Below are positions 36,586-49,400 of a DNA stretch of 52,118 nt, piece after piece. The notes below the pieces were generated by a model. The model saw only the letters and a list, made by a program, of their open reading frames with translations, ran no database searches and was not told the DNA's origin. This DNA is from Clostridiales bacterium (GTDB lineage: Bacteria > Bacillota > Clostridia > Lachnospirales > Lachnospiraceae): assembly GCA_029338615.1 (NCBI GenBank), contig JAQYAS010000050.1, forward strand, positions 1 through 52,118, in the 5' to 3' direction. Position 1 is the first letter of the stretch. Every line of letters starts with the position of its first letter. The position numbers were made by a program, and so were the translations under genes.

Positions 36586-37311
36586 ATGCCAGGCTATATG
36601 ATGCATCTTTGCGAAGGTACTTATATAATAAATAAACTCGATCCGTCTGCGGATGACAATACCGGTATCTGCAATGACTTTCTGCTCGGTACGATCATTC
36701 CTGATGCGGTTTCAGACAAATCATTGACACACTTTCGTCCCCAATGGCAGCACGATCTCATAACAAAATATCCTGATATAAATTCTGTTATTGACGCATA
36801 TCCAACAAACCTGATGACTGCTGCCGATCTGGGCATTATCTCTCATCTGATGATGGATGCCGCTTATGTCAAAGATTTCTGGCCCAAATATTTCCATTTT
36901 GAAAGTCTATCGGATACCGAAACAGCCATTGCTAATGACATACACCATGTACGGATGACTCAGAACAGCATGCAGCCCAATGGCTGCACCATCCCATTCT
37001 CTGAGTTTTTCAGCAGCAGGTTTTTCTACGGAGATTACGACATAACCAACCCTTTGTTCTTTTCAGATATGCACCCATATATTCCGAATTTGAAGAGCTG
37101 CGATATCAGCATCATCCCATGCCGCATGTATGATCACGTAAAACTCGGCGGAGACATTGCCAGTTTTACCTTGCATGATGAACATACAGCAGCACTAACT
37201 ACCTCTGTTTTTCCTTATGCCGATCTGAAATCGTTTGTTATTGAGTGTGCTGACTCATTTCTTAATTTTCTGGATCAGCGATCAATCAGCATTCTCTCGC
37301 CCCGATCATAA
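36586..37311 (+). CDS. Zinc-dependent phospholipase C-like protein
   Basis: 241 residues, no signal peptide. The spaced motifs resemble the zinc-dependent phospholipase C/S1-P1 nuclease superfamily: His near the N terminus (MPGYMMHLCEG), FLLGTIIPDAVSDK, THFRPQW, and LGIISHLMMDAAYVKDFW. These carry the His/Asp residues that would bind metals. The substrate is unknown, and without a secretion signal an intracellular phosphoesterase is as likely as a lipase. Start has TTGGAGG 7 nt upstream. Monocistronic, ending at the bidirectional terminator. Confidence 0.65.
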   Translation: MPGYMMHLCEGTYIINKLDPSADDNTGICNDFLLGTIIPDAVSDKSLTHFRPQWQHDLITKYPDINSVIDAYPTNLMTAADLGIISHLMMDAAYVKDFWPKYFHFESLSDTETAIANDIHHVRMTQNSMQPNGCTIPFSEFFSSRFFYGDYDITNPLFFSDMHPYIPNLKSCDISIIPCRMYDHVKLGGDIASFTLHDEHTAALTTSVFPYADLKSFVIECADSFLNFLDQRSISILSPRS

Positions 37312-37363
37312 ATTAAGCAGGAGACATTGACTAACCGCCAGGCTCACACAAGCCAAAAAGAAA

Positions 37364-37400
37364 CGCCAGTCATTACCATTTTTAATGATAATGACTGGCG
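37364..37400. terminator. Bidirectional terminator
   Basis: CGCCAGTCATTA and TAATGACTGGCG form a stem of at least 12 bp. The plus strand continues CTTTATATTTTG and the minus strand TTTCTTTTTGG, serving the phospholipase-like gene and the giant repeat gene. Confidence 0.88.
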
Positions 37401-37416
37401 CTTTATATTTTGTTCA

Positions 37417-40400
37417 CTATTTAACCTTTACAGATTTTACCTTTGAATATGAACTGTATACCGTCTTTCCTTTATATACCTTATATGTTCTCACCTTAAA
37501 GTAGTAAGTCTTTCCCTTCTTGAGTCCCTTCTTGATATATTTTACCTTTGAAGCACTCTTCAGGGTTGCAACCTTCTTATACTTACCCTTCTTGCTTGTG
37601 GACATATAAACTATATATCCCTTTACTCCTGACGTCTTCTTCCAGCTTACAGCAGCCTTTTTGGCCGATGCCTTAACTGTAACAACCGGAGTCTTAGGTG
37701 CCGTGATAGTTCTGATCGCAGCTCCGGAATTTGACACAATGGACTTGCCATCCTTCTTGAAAGCAACAACTTTGTATCTGTACTCTGTTCCCGCCTTAAG
37801 CTTTGAACCAATATACTTTACAGTATTCTTATTGCTTATCGTCTTTACTTTTCTGTACTTGCCACCAGAATATCTATATACGATGTATCCACTGGCATTT
37901 GCCACCTTTGACCATGTAATGGTTAAAGAAGCTGCTGTTCTTGACTTAACCTTGAGGTTTTTAACTGCCCCAGGAGTGGTTGTCACTCCCAACACAGCAG
38001 CATCACCATACAAAGTCTTACCGGCTGTCACATATGCCTGAACCTTGATATTGTATTTTGTACCCGCTGAAAGTTTTGTTACCTTAAAGCTGTTGGTCTT
38101 CACATCACCTATCTGAACATACTTGCCAGATCCCACGCTCTTATAAATCTTATAGGCCTTTGCACCTGCAACCTTATTCCACGATATCACTGCAGATGAT
38201 GATGTTCTTGACTTCAATTTCATTCCTGTCACCTTTGCAGGACGTATGTTAAATGTGATCTGTTTACTTCCGTACACAATATTCTGTCCTGTTATGGTTA
38301 TCTTGGCAACACCCGGATTCACATTATTGCTGTAAACAACCTTGTAATTAGCGGAAGGTACTACACCTCCGCCTATCTTAACTGTAAGCCGAGGCGTCAG
38401 CTGTTTGCCATTATATCCCAGATCAGCAATATTGGTCACTGTAGCCTTTGACAGATCAAAAGCTCTGATCCTGAACTGCTTTGTAATCTTTCCTGTATAA
38501 TCCCCGGCAAATGTCACAACACACGATGCCTGACCTGTACTGTTAACTGTAAGATTGCTATTACCCTGATATGTTATCGAGTAATCTACGCCATCCCTCA
38601 ATATTATATCATTCCATTTTACTGAGATCTCACTGAACTCAAATGCATCTCCGCCGCATGTCACCTCATCCTCTGTGCCTGTTATAACAGCAGTTTCAGT
38701 GATATCTGCAGGTGCTATTTCAAATGTTTTTCTGATACTTCCCATGTAGTCACCAGTACCAGTAATTATTACTGTTGCTGTTCCCGCATTTATATTGTTC
38801 TTATAATCCAGCTGATAGTCTCTTCCTCTGACAAGTGCCACACCGCCTGCAGACACACTCACATTCTGTGTAAGTGCCTCGCCAGTGAATACCATGTCTT
38901 TTATTCCGCCTACATTTGCATTGGATATATCTATCTGCTCGATAGATATTTCTCTTGTTAATGAATCTTTGTAATTACCTTTTCCGGTTATTACTATTGT
39001 ACCCTGTCTTCCGGTTTCCTCATCAACAGTGTAGACAAGCTCATAATCCTTATCCTGTATAAGCTTAATATCTCCATCCTTCACTGTGACTTCCGGTACA
39101 CCATGGCTGTTTACAGAATCACTATATGTTACTTCACAGGCCTTTATACTCTTAGGAATTATATTAAATGTACTGTTACATGTTCCTGTATAATTGCCTT
39201 TACCCTTTACAGTGATTTCGGCACTTCCTGCACTGATGTTTTTTGTATAATCTACAGAATAATCCGATTCCGAAAGAATCACTCCATTAACGATCAGCTC
39301 TATTTCCGGAATGATCTCACTTCCTGTGTACTCATAATCAGTTACGTTTACATTTGCATTATCTATAGCAGCAGGCACTATCTGGTATTCTGCAGTGATA
39401 CTGCCTGTATAATTACTGCTTCCGCCAGCAACCAATGTGATCTTTGCAGTTCCCGCATTGATATTATCTGCATATTTGACAACAAATCCTGCAAGTTCAT
39501 CGTCATCAAGCACCCACTCACCAGCTGCATCTGCCACCTTATCGACAACAGGCTTTACAGCATTTCCTGTGTATGTTGCCTTATCCTTATTAAGTGTAAT
39601 TGCAAATCCGTCAACACTCTTCTTTGTGATCTTGAATGTCGTTGTCTTTGATCCAATATAGTCACCATATCCTGTAACATATACTGTTGCAGTTCCCGCA
39701 TTGTAATTATTTGCGTATGACACCTTGTAATCTGTTCCCTGAACAAGGCTTCCGCCATTATATGTAACCTTGACATCCGGTGTTATGAAATCCTTTGCAA
39801 ATATCTGATCGTTGATATCATCTATCTTTGCAGAACTTATGCTCTTTGGATTCTTTGTGATAGTAAATTCTATCTCAACAGTTCCAGTATAATTTCCCTT
39901 ACCTACGATAGTAGCCTTAGCTGGATCAGCAGTAGATGCAGGTCCCACATTATTGGTGTATGTAACTTCATAATCTACCGTCTCAAGTAAGGTAGTATCA
40001 CCATATGTTATTGCCACATCCGGTTCCAGTTTCTTGCCGGTATATATCTGTGATGATATTTCATTCACATGGCAGTCCTTGTCTGATATATTCTTCGCTG
40101 TAATAGCAAAGTTCTTGATCACTGATCCTGAATAGTTGCCTTTACCTGTGATCTTTAAAGTTGCCTTGTCTGTCACATTCTTATTGTCGCCATATGATAC
40201 AGTGTAATCCGTTCCCTGAACAAGCACTTCATCGTCATATACCAGGCGAAGTCCTGCAAATGTGATCTCTTTTCCTGTATATACAACGCTGTTCTTTATA
40301 CCAGATATCTTTGCACCTGATATATCAAGTCCACTGATCGCAAATACCCTGGTAACCGTTCCGGTATAATTGCCCTTTCCGGTTATGACCACATATGCTG

Positions 40401-43400
40401 TATCTGTTACGGTTGTGTTGTTCTTGTAGGTAACTGTATAATCTACATCCTGCTTCAGCTGTCTTGCACCATCAACAACTTTGACATCAGGTGTAACCGG
40501 CTTTCCTGTATAATTCTGAACGCCTATATCACTTATTTCAGCCAAAGTTATATCGCGTGCTGTTATATCGAATTCAGCTGATATTGTTCCACTGTAATTA
40601 CCAGTACCTGTAACCTTGACCTTTGCTCTGTTATCAGGTGCCGTAACATTCACATTGTCTGTGTAATCTACAGTGTAATCCTTTCCATTCACAAGAACTA
40701 CGCCATCCAATCTTACTGTAACTTCAGGAGTCAGTTTTTCTCCTGTGTATACGGCTGAAATTGTTGTAACTTCTGCTGTCTTGATATCTTTTGATGCAAT
40801 CTTGAATGTCTGTGTCTGAGTTCCTGTATAATTGTTAATTCCTGTTACTGTAAGAACCGCACTGTCGCCAGCATTGACATTATCCTTGAACTCTGCGCTG
40901 TAATCAATTCCATTTACAAGTACCCTGTCACCAAGCATCACCGTATAATCCGGAATTACAGGCTCTCCTGTATATATTCCATCGGATATCTTTATTGTTG
41001 CATTTTCTACAGATGATCCTACAATAGCAAATTTCCTGCTTACACTTCCGCCAAATCCCTGTCCGCTTATCGCTAACACAGTTATCATTCCTGTGCCCAC
41101 CTCGACATTTGCTGTGTAGCGTATATTCAGATTATCAAAATTGGTAATCTCTGTCTTCTTACCGGCTCTGTTCACTGTAATTGATTTGATCTCCGGTTGT
41201 ATAGCCTCTCCGGTATACAGATATGAAGCCGCATCAATTGCAATAACTGCATCACTTATATTCACCGGCAATATCTCAAAGTGTGCTGATACTGTTCCTG
41301 TACTGTTATTTATACCCTTCACGTATACAGATGCTGTTCCTTCCATAACATTATCAACGTATACCAGAGCATAATCTGTTCCCTTTGTAAGTGTTTTTCC
41401 ATTCAGTGTAACAGTTACATCAGGCGTGAGCTCAGTTCCAAAGTTGTAATACTGGTCTTCAATTTTAGATATAACAGCCTTGGAGATATCAGTTACGTTT
41501 TTACTGATTGCAAATTCAGCACTTATGGTTCCTGTATAATTTCCCTTTCCGGTTATTGTCACAGTTGCCATGCTGTCATTTGTTGTAACATTTATATTGT
41601 TGCTGTATTCTACCGTGTAATCAGTACCCTCACTGAGAACAACCGCACCATCACGGACTGTAACGGCAGGTGTAACAGCCTTGCCTGTATATTGCTGTCC
41701 ATTTATAGCATCAACACTGCATGCATTTGTATTCTTTGCTGTTATAGCAAATGTCTTAACTATTACTCCGCCATATACGCCTGTACCGCTTATCTTAACC
41801 GCAGCCTTGGATGAAACTGCTATATTGTCTGAATACTCAACTACATAGTCTCTGTCTTTTACAAGCACTGAGCCATCCACTGATACCGCAAGATTACTGA
41901 ACTCTATAGCCGAACCGGTGTATACGACACTGCTTGCAATGCCTGTAATATATGCCTTCTCGATTGACACTTTATATATGGAGAATTTCTTTTCTACAGT
42001 TCCTGTATAATTACCCTTTCCGGTTATAACTATAACTGCCTCATCTGAAACTTCTACATTATTCTTATACTCTAATGTATAATCATCCCCTGCTTTGAGA
42101 GTTCTGCCACCAAGTGTAATTGCCACTGCCGGTTTCACTTCAGCCCCTGTATATCTCTGGGCATCTACTTCGCTTACGATCGCAGCACTTATATCTGCAG
42201 CAGATATTTCAAACGTAGCTGTCAGAGTTCCTGTATAATTGCCAGTTCCCTGTATTGTTGCAACAGCCTTTGAGCCATCAGATGTAACATTTATGTTGTT
42301 ACTATATGCAACTGTGTAATCAACATCCTTCTGAAGAGTTGTCTCACCTATTTTTACAGATACAACCGGTTTCTGTGCAAGACCTGAATAAGTTGCATTT
42401 TCAACCTTAACCACCGCACTGCTGATATCCTTTGCATATATAGCAAAGTTCTCTACACAGGATCCGGTGTAATTACCTGCACCTGTAATTGTAAGCACCG
42501 CACTGTTGCCTACGTTTATATTATTTCTGCACACAACTGTGAAGTCCTTAATATCTGCCAGTTTCTTTCCATCAAGAACGACCGTATACTCTGGTGTTAC
42601 TGCTGTTCCTGTATATGCTGCATTCTTTACTGTAACCTCAGCTTTTGAAAGATCCCTCTGTGATATAGTAAACGGTACATTCACAGTTCCTGTGAATCCG
42701 CTGCCCTTCTTTGCAGCGATCATCACTTTGCCATTTCCGGCATTGATATTATCACTGTATGTTATATCAAATGAATCCATCGCGGTTACTGATACATCCT
42801 GTGAGTCTCTCATTACAACAAGAAGTTTGATGCCTGGCTTTATCTCATTTCCTGTGTATGTATATGATGCATTATCCAGTGATACATCACTATCGCTTAT
42901 ATCCACCGGAAGTATCTTGAATGTTGTACTTACCGATCCTGTATTTGCATTGATACCCTTAACATGTATTTCTGCTGTTCCCTCGTTTACGTTGTTCCCG
43001 TACACGATCTCATAATCAACATTTCTGACAAGCGTTTTTCCATTGTTAACCACTGTCACATCAGGCTTGATTTCTGCTCCGAAATTGTAATACTGGTCAG
43101 GGACCGCACTGATCTCTGCATTCGATATATCAATTATATCTTTTGATATTGTAAATGTTGTGCTTATAGATCCCTTATAGTTACCCTTTCCTGTTATCTT
43201 CACCTGCGCCGCAGTTGTCACTTCTGTATTGTCACTATATTCAACATCATAATCAACAAACGCTTTAAGTATTCTGTCGCCATCTCTTACCACGACATCA
43301 GGCTCTATTGCATCTCCTGTGTATATCTGGCCTCCTATCGGATCAACACTGCACTTCGTTATGTTCTTTGCAACTACCGCAAACTGTCTCTTTATTGTCC

Positions 43401-46400
43401 CGAAATAATTGTTTTTTCCGGTAATTACCACATATGCAGGAGCATTATCAGTTGTCACATTTATATTGCTTTCATAAGCAACATCATAATCTGTTCCCTG
43501 AACAAGCGTATTGTCATTCAGTTCAACCACAAGCCCTGACATCTCGATCGCCGATCCCGTATACACTACAGAATCCTGTATTCCGCTTATATCTGCTTTG
43601 CTGATATCTGCTGCCTTGATCGCAAATATCTTGCTAACTGTTCCTGTATAATTTCCACGTCCTTCCAATACTGCTTTTGCCTTTTCAGTTACAACATCGT
43701 TATCCTCATAGGTAATATTATAGTCAACACCTGCAGTAAGAATTGTATCTCCGTTCTTTACTACGAGTGCCGGTTTTACGCTCTGTCCTGTGTAGGTCTG
43801 ATCTGCAACATCTTCAATTGTAAGCTTGACTACACTCATTGGTGTAATGTCAAACTGTCCGTTGACTGTTCCTGCATAATTGCCAGTACCTGTTACTGTG
43901 ACATGAGCCTTCTTTGCGTCACTCGTCACATTTATATTGTCTGTATAGCTTAGTGTATAATCCTTACCCTTCTCAAGAGTCTGTCCATCCAGAACAACTG
44001 TCACAGCTGGAGTTATTGCCTTTCCTGTATATTCAGCTGCTTCCGCAGTAACTTTTGCGCTGGCAATGCTATTTGCAGCTATCACAAACTTCTTTGTAAC
44101 AGTTCCTGAATAACTGCCAAGTCCCTGCACATTAAGTTTTGCGGAATCAGTAACATTGATATTATTCTCATATGTTACTTTATAATCAGTTCCCTCTATA
44201 AGATCTGCTCCACCAAGAGTTACCTTGCAGGCAGGCTCAATTGCCTTTCCTGTATACACATATACACCACTGTCAAGAGTAACCACAGCACTGCTTATAT
44301 CATTTGCCGCTATAGTGTAGTTCCTGCTTGCACTTCCTGTAAATCCTGACTTCTCAATTGCACTCACAGTTACAGTTGCTTTTCCTACATTGATATTATC
44401 TGTGCATGTGATCTCAAATGTACTCAGATCTGTCAGCTCTACCTTCTTGCCTGCCCTGTCTACTGTTATTCCTATAACTTTCGCAGTAACCGCACTTCCC
44501 GTATATGGATATGTATCGCTGCTCAATGATATCTGTGCGGTGGATATATCAATAGGCAGAATCTTGAATGTCTTTTCTATCTTTCCCTTACTCTGATTGA
44601 TACCGTTAACAGTCACTGTTGCGGTTCCCTCATTTTTATTTCCAGAATATGTAACAGTATAATCTGTTCCCTTTGTAAGTACTTTTCCATTCAATGTAAC
44701 CGTAACATCAGGAATGAGCTCCTCGCCAAAGTTGTAATACTGATCAGCAATGTCGCTTATAACCGCTTTTGAAATATCAACAACTTCCTTGGCGATCACA
44801 AACTGAACTTCCTGTGTTCCAGTATAATTTCCATTTCCAGTTACAACTGCCTTAGCTGTTGTAGTTGCGTCTGTATTATTGCTATAGCTAACTGTATAAT
44901 CCGTATTCTTCTCAAGCACTCTGTCTCCATCATGTACCGTGACATCCGGAGTTATTGCAGATCCTGTATAAATCTGTCCACTTATAGAATCCACACTGCA
45001 CTTGGATATATTCTTTGGTGTGATCTCAAATTCGCTTCTGATCTGACTGGTGTAACCACCCTTACCCTTTATCACAGCTGCTGCCTTCTTTGCAGCACTT
45101 GTGACATTTATATTGTTCTCATAGGTAACGGTATAATCAACACCGTAGACCAGCGCCGTTCCGGAATATGTAACTGTTACATCAGGAGTTATCTGTCCAC
45201 CTGTATATTCCTGTGCAGCTATGTCAGATACAACTGCAGCCGATATATCCTTCACGCTCTGTTTAATTGTGAAATAAATCGTTGTACTGCCTGTATAATT
45301 GCCAATACCTGTTACTGTTGCCTGAGCCTTATCTGTAACATCCACGTTATCCGTATATGTCACTGTGTAATCAACGTCTTTTACAAGCCCTGATATTGTG
45401 AGTGCAGGCTCAACCGCCTTTCCTGTCCATTCCTGATCTGCAATCTCCGATATCGTACACTTTGCTATATCCTTAGGAATTATTGCAAATTCTACAGTCT
45501 TAACTCCGGCATATGCACCTTTACCTGCAATAGATATCTCTGCCTTCTTATCTCCGGAGCTTGCATTTGTATTGTTTGTATATCCTGTGATCTCATAATC
45601 AACACCAGCAGTGAGTACCTTACCATCGTATGTAAGTTCTACTGTCGGTTTGATTGCAGATCCTGTATATGTCTGATCAGATATCTCTGATGCTGATGCC
45701 TTTGAAATGTCATATGCTGATATTCTGAAGTGACCTGTCAGTGTTCCTGTATAACTGCCACTTGCTGTAACTGTTACCGTTGCGGTTCCAATCTCTGTAT
45801 TATCAGAATATGCAACTTCATAGCTGGCCTTTGGAAGTTCTGATCCATCTTTTAATATTACCGCGACTTCAGGGGTCTGTGCCTTTCCATTATACTCAAC
45901 ATCGGACACCCTAATCTCAGCTTCACTTATATCCTGCTTCGTTATCTGGAAGACTGCACTCAGTTTTCCTGTGAAGTTTCCAACAGCCTTGGCTGCAATA
46001 TTTACGGTTCCATCTCCAACACTCTCATTATTTGCGTATGTTATATCGAATTCAGAGAAATTGACACTCTTATCTGTACCTCCAACATTTATAGCTTTTG
46101 GAGCAGGTGTAATTTCCTTACCTGTATATTCATAGCTGTTCTTTTCAAGAACCAGTGAATCCTTTGATATATCATACTTAGCTATATTGAAGGTGTATGA
46201 TTTCTTACCACCGTATATTCCCTTACCCAGTACATTGAGGGTAGCTACACCAGCTGACCTATTGTTGTTGTAAGTACATGTGTAATCCTTTCCACTTACA
46301 AGTGCAGTTCCATCATATGTCACTGTGACCTCCGGCTTTATCGGATTGCCAAAATCATATACCTGATCCTTAAGGCCTGTCACTACAAGCTTGTCACTAC

Positions 46401-49400
46401 CGGTGAAATCTACCACATTATCTGATATTACAAATGTCTTCTTTACCTCTCCGGTATAATTGCTTCCAATCGACTTTACATATGCCGTAGCCGTTCCTAT
46501 GTCTGTATTGTTGGTATATGCCAGTTCATAATCTGTTCCTTCGACCAGAACTATTGATCCGTGGGTAACAGTAACTTCCGGTTCGATCGGATCTCCTGTG
46601 TATTTCTGATTTGGTATATCAGAAACCATAGAAAGTGTGAGCGTCTTCTTTGTGATATTAAACTTCATATCAACAGAACCATCGAAATTACCTATACCTG
46701 TTACAGTTACACTTGCCACATCTCCCACATTGGTATTCTCGCCGTATGTAACAGTATAGTCCTTATCAAGGATCAGAGCCTGTCCCTCTTGCAGAACTTC
46801 GACAGCAGGAGTGATCCTGGAACCTGTATACTCTCTGTCAGCCGTCACATTGGTCATACTGAATCCATTGGTGTTCTTTTCAATAGTAAGTGGCTTGATA
46901 TTAAAATAAACAACCTTCTCTCCTGTATAATTTGAACTCAGTGCTGTAATTGTGATTTTTGCTTTATCTGTTGTGGTGACATTGATATTGTTTTCATATT
47001 TTGCTTCATAATCCGTATCCTGTTCCAGCTCATTGTTTCCATTCATAAGCTTAACTGCCGGGCATATCGCATTACCCATCATATAGGTAAAGTCGCCGAT
47101 ATTACTCATAGTGCAATCATTTATATCCTTTGGAACTATATTGAACTGCAGAATCTTATTTCCGCTGTACGAGCCTTTTCCTTCTATCTTGATTGTTGAG
47201 GTTCCTACATCTATATTGTTTGTTCTCTCGGTCACCTCATAATCTATACCCTCCTTTAATGAGTAATCCCCATTCTTAATTGAAAGCACTGGTTTTATCT
47301 CACTTCCGGTGTATGTAAGGTCAGGTATATCTGCATAATCAAGGCCTGCCATATCTCCTGTAGGGGCCACTACATTAACATAGATATCCCTGGAGCCAAT
47401 AAAACAAGTTGCAGTGTTAGAACTTATAGTAACCTTAATACCAGTGTCTCCTGTTACCTCTTTTGGATATCTCAGGAAATTATAATCAACACCTTCCACG
47501 AGGTCTATTCCGTTATATGTGAGTTTTACCTCAGGTTTAATCTCGCTTCCAGTGTAATCATATGTATCTTTATATGTGCATATCACATCGTCATCACTTA
47601 TAAGTTTTCTATCAATATTGAATGTAAGCTTCTTGCTGCCAATATAGCTGCCTGCTCCGGTGAAAGTAACCTCACCAGTCTCACTTGGAAGCTTATTACT
47701 TCCATATGTTACTATGTAATCCTTGCCATCTACCAGAGTGTAATCGCCATCTGTAAGTACTGCCTCAGGCTTTATCTGCTTGCCTGTATAAGTGATTATA
47801 GATGGCATCTGTACATTTACAGAACTAATATTCTTGATGCTGTCTGATTTGATCGTAAATATTCCAGTCGCTGTACCTGTATAATTACCGAGTCCCTTTA
47901 TTATGACTTTGGCATTTTCACCTATAGATACATTGTTATCATATCCTGTTATCTCATAATCCGTCTTCTCCACAAGAGTAGTTCCGTTGTATGTTACCGT
48001 TATCTTATCCGGCTTAACTTCACTTCCCGTATACTCCACAGGGTCAACCTCAATTACTGCATCTGCCAAATCTGCAGGCACTATCTTGAACTCACCTGCC
48101 AGTGTACCGGTATAGTTTCCTGTACCCTTGATCTTGAATGGATATGTTCCAACTGAATATTCATTGAGAGCATAGTACTCTTTAAAGTCTAATGAGTATT
48201 CTTTTCCATTTCCCAAAAGGGTTTTATTTAATCCGGAATCAGTAACCGTAACACTTATCCCGCTCCACGACGGATCATTGTTCGTGGTTTTATATACCGC
48301 ATCACTCGCAGTATATGAGAAACCTGAACCACTAATATCCCTGCGGGCAATATTGAAATCAGCAATATAGCTTCCTGAATAATCTCCGCAACCGGTTATT
48401 ATTACATGTCCCTTTGATGTCGTTGTAGTTGCATTTGTGTTGTTGCTATATCCACCTATCTTGTAATCTACATTCTTCTTAAGTACAGCCCCTTTGTAAG
48501 TAACGATAGGCTCCGGCTCCTGAGCCTGTCCATTATAGGTAAGCTCATCAGCAAATGTCACTCTGGCATCACTGATATTCTTTACATCTGTGCCTTTCTC
48601 AAGTATGGTATAGGTAACCTCAACACTTCCACTATATCTTCCATCAACGCCTTTGACAGTTGCTGTCTTTACGCCTGGCTCTGTACAGTTATTCTCATCA
48701 TATTCGACAGTGTATTCAGGATCCTTTGTTCCAGGCCCGTCCAGCTGTAATCCGGTCTGTGCATCGTATACGATTATCTCTGGTTTTACTTTCTTTCCTG
48801 TATAAGGCTGTGTCTCTCCTGCCACCTGAATCTTTTGATCAGCCATGTTAGCTGCCTTTATTCCATAGAATGCATAGAAACTTCCATTGTCACCCATGAC
48901 ATAATTTTTGTTAAGGCTTTGGATCTGAGCTGATATACTACTTGCTGGATCTTCACCAAACGCTGACCCTGCGCTGCCAGCATTGTGGTATATAACAGAA
49001 TAGTCCACATTCTCGGTCAAAAATTTCCCATTGGGCGATACTCTTACATATATAGTCGGACATACACCGCCCGTTGTATATGTATAATATTTATTCTTAT
49101 TATTATAATATTTGTTGGCATCCTCAGTACCATCCATGTAAAAAAGTACTTCACGCGATATACGCATTGGTTCAATAGTAAACGTTCCCGTTATTGTTCC
49201 TGTACAACCGGCATCACTGTTACCACTGACCGTCACAATGGCGGTTCCCACTTCAGTATTATTGCTGTATGCAACACTGTACTTTTCTTCGTCCAGATAA
49301 TCTTCTGTGTCAGTCTTTACCACATATATATAAGGTTCAACCGCTTTTCCCTCTGCATATACATTCTCTGCATCCGGGTCCACATAAACCTCATACCCAT

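Noticed and set aside
37417-37500. Sortase anchor at the C terminus of the giant protein
   Set aside because: The protein ends in the last FnIII strand (SYSKVKSVKVK); there is no LPXTG-like motif and no hydrophobic segment with basic tail.
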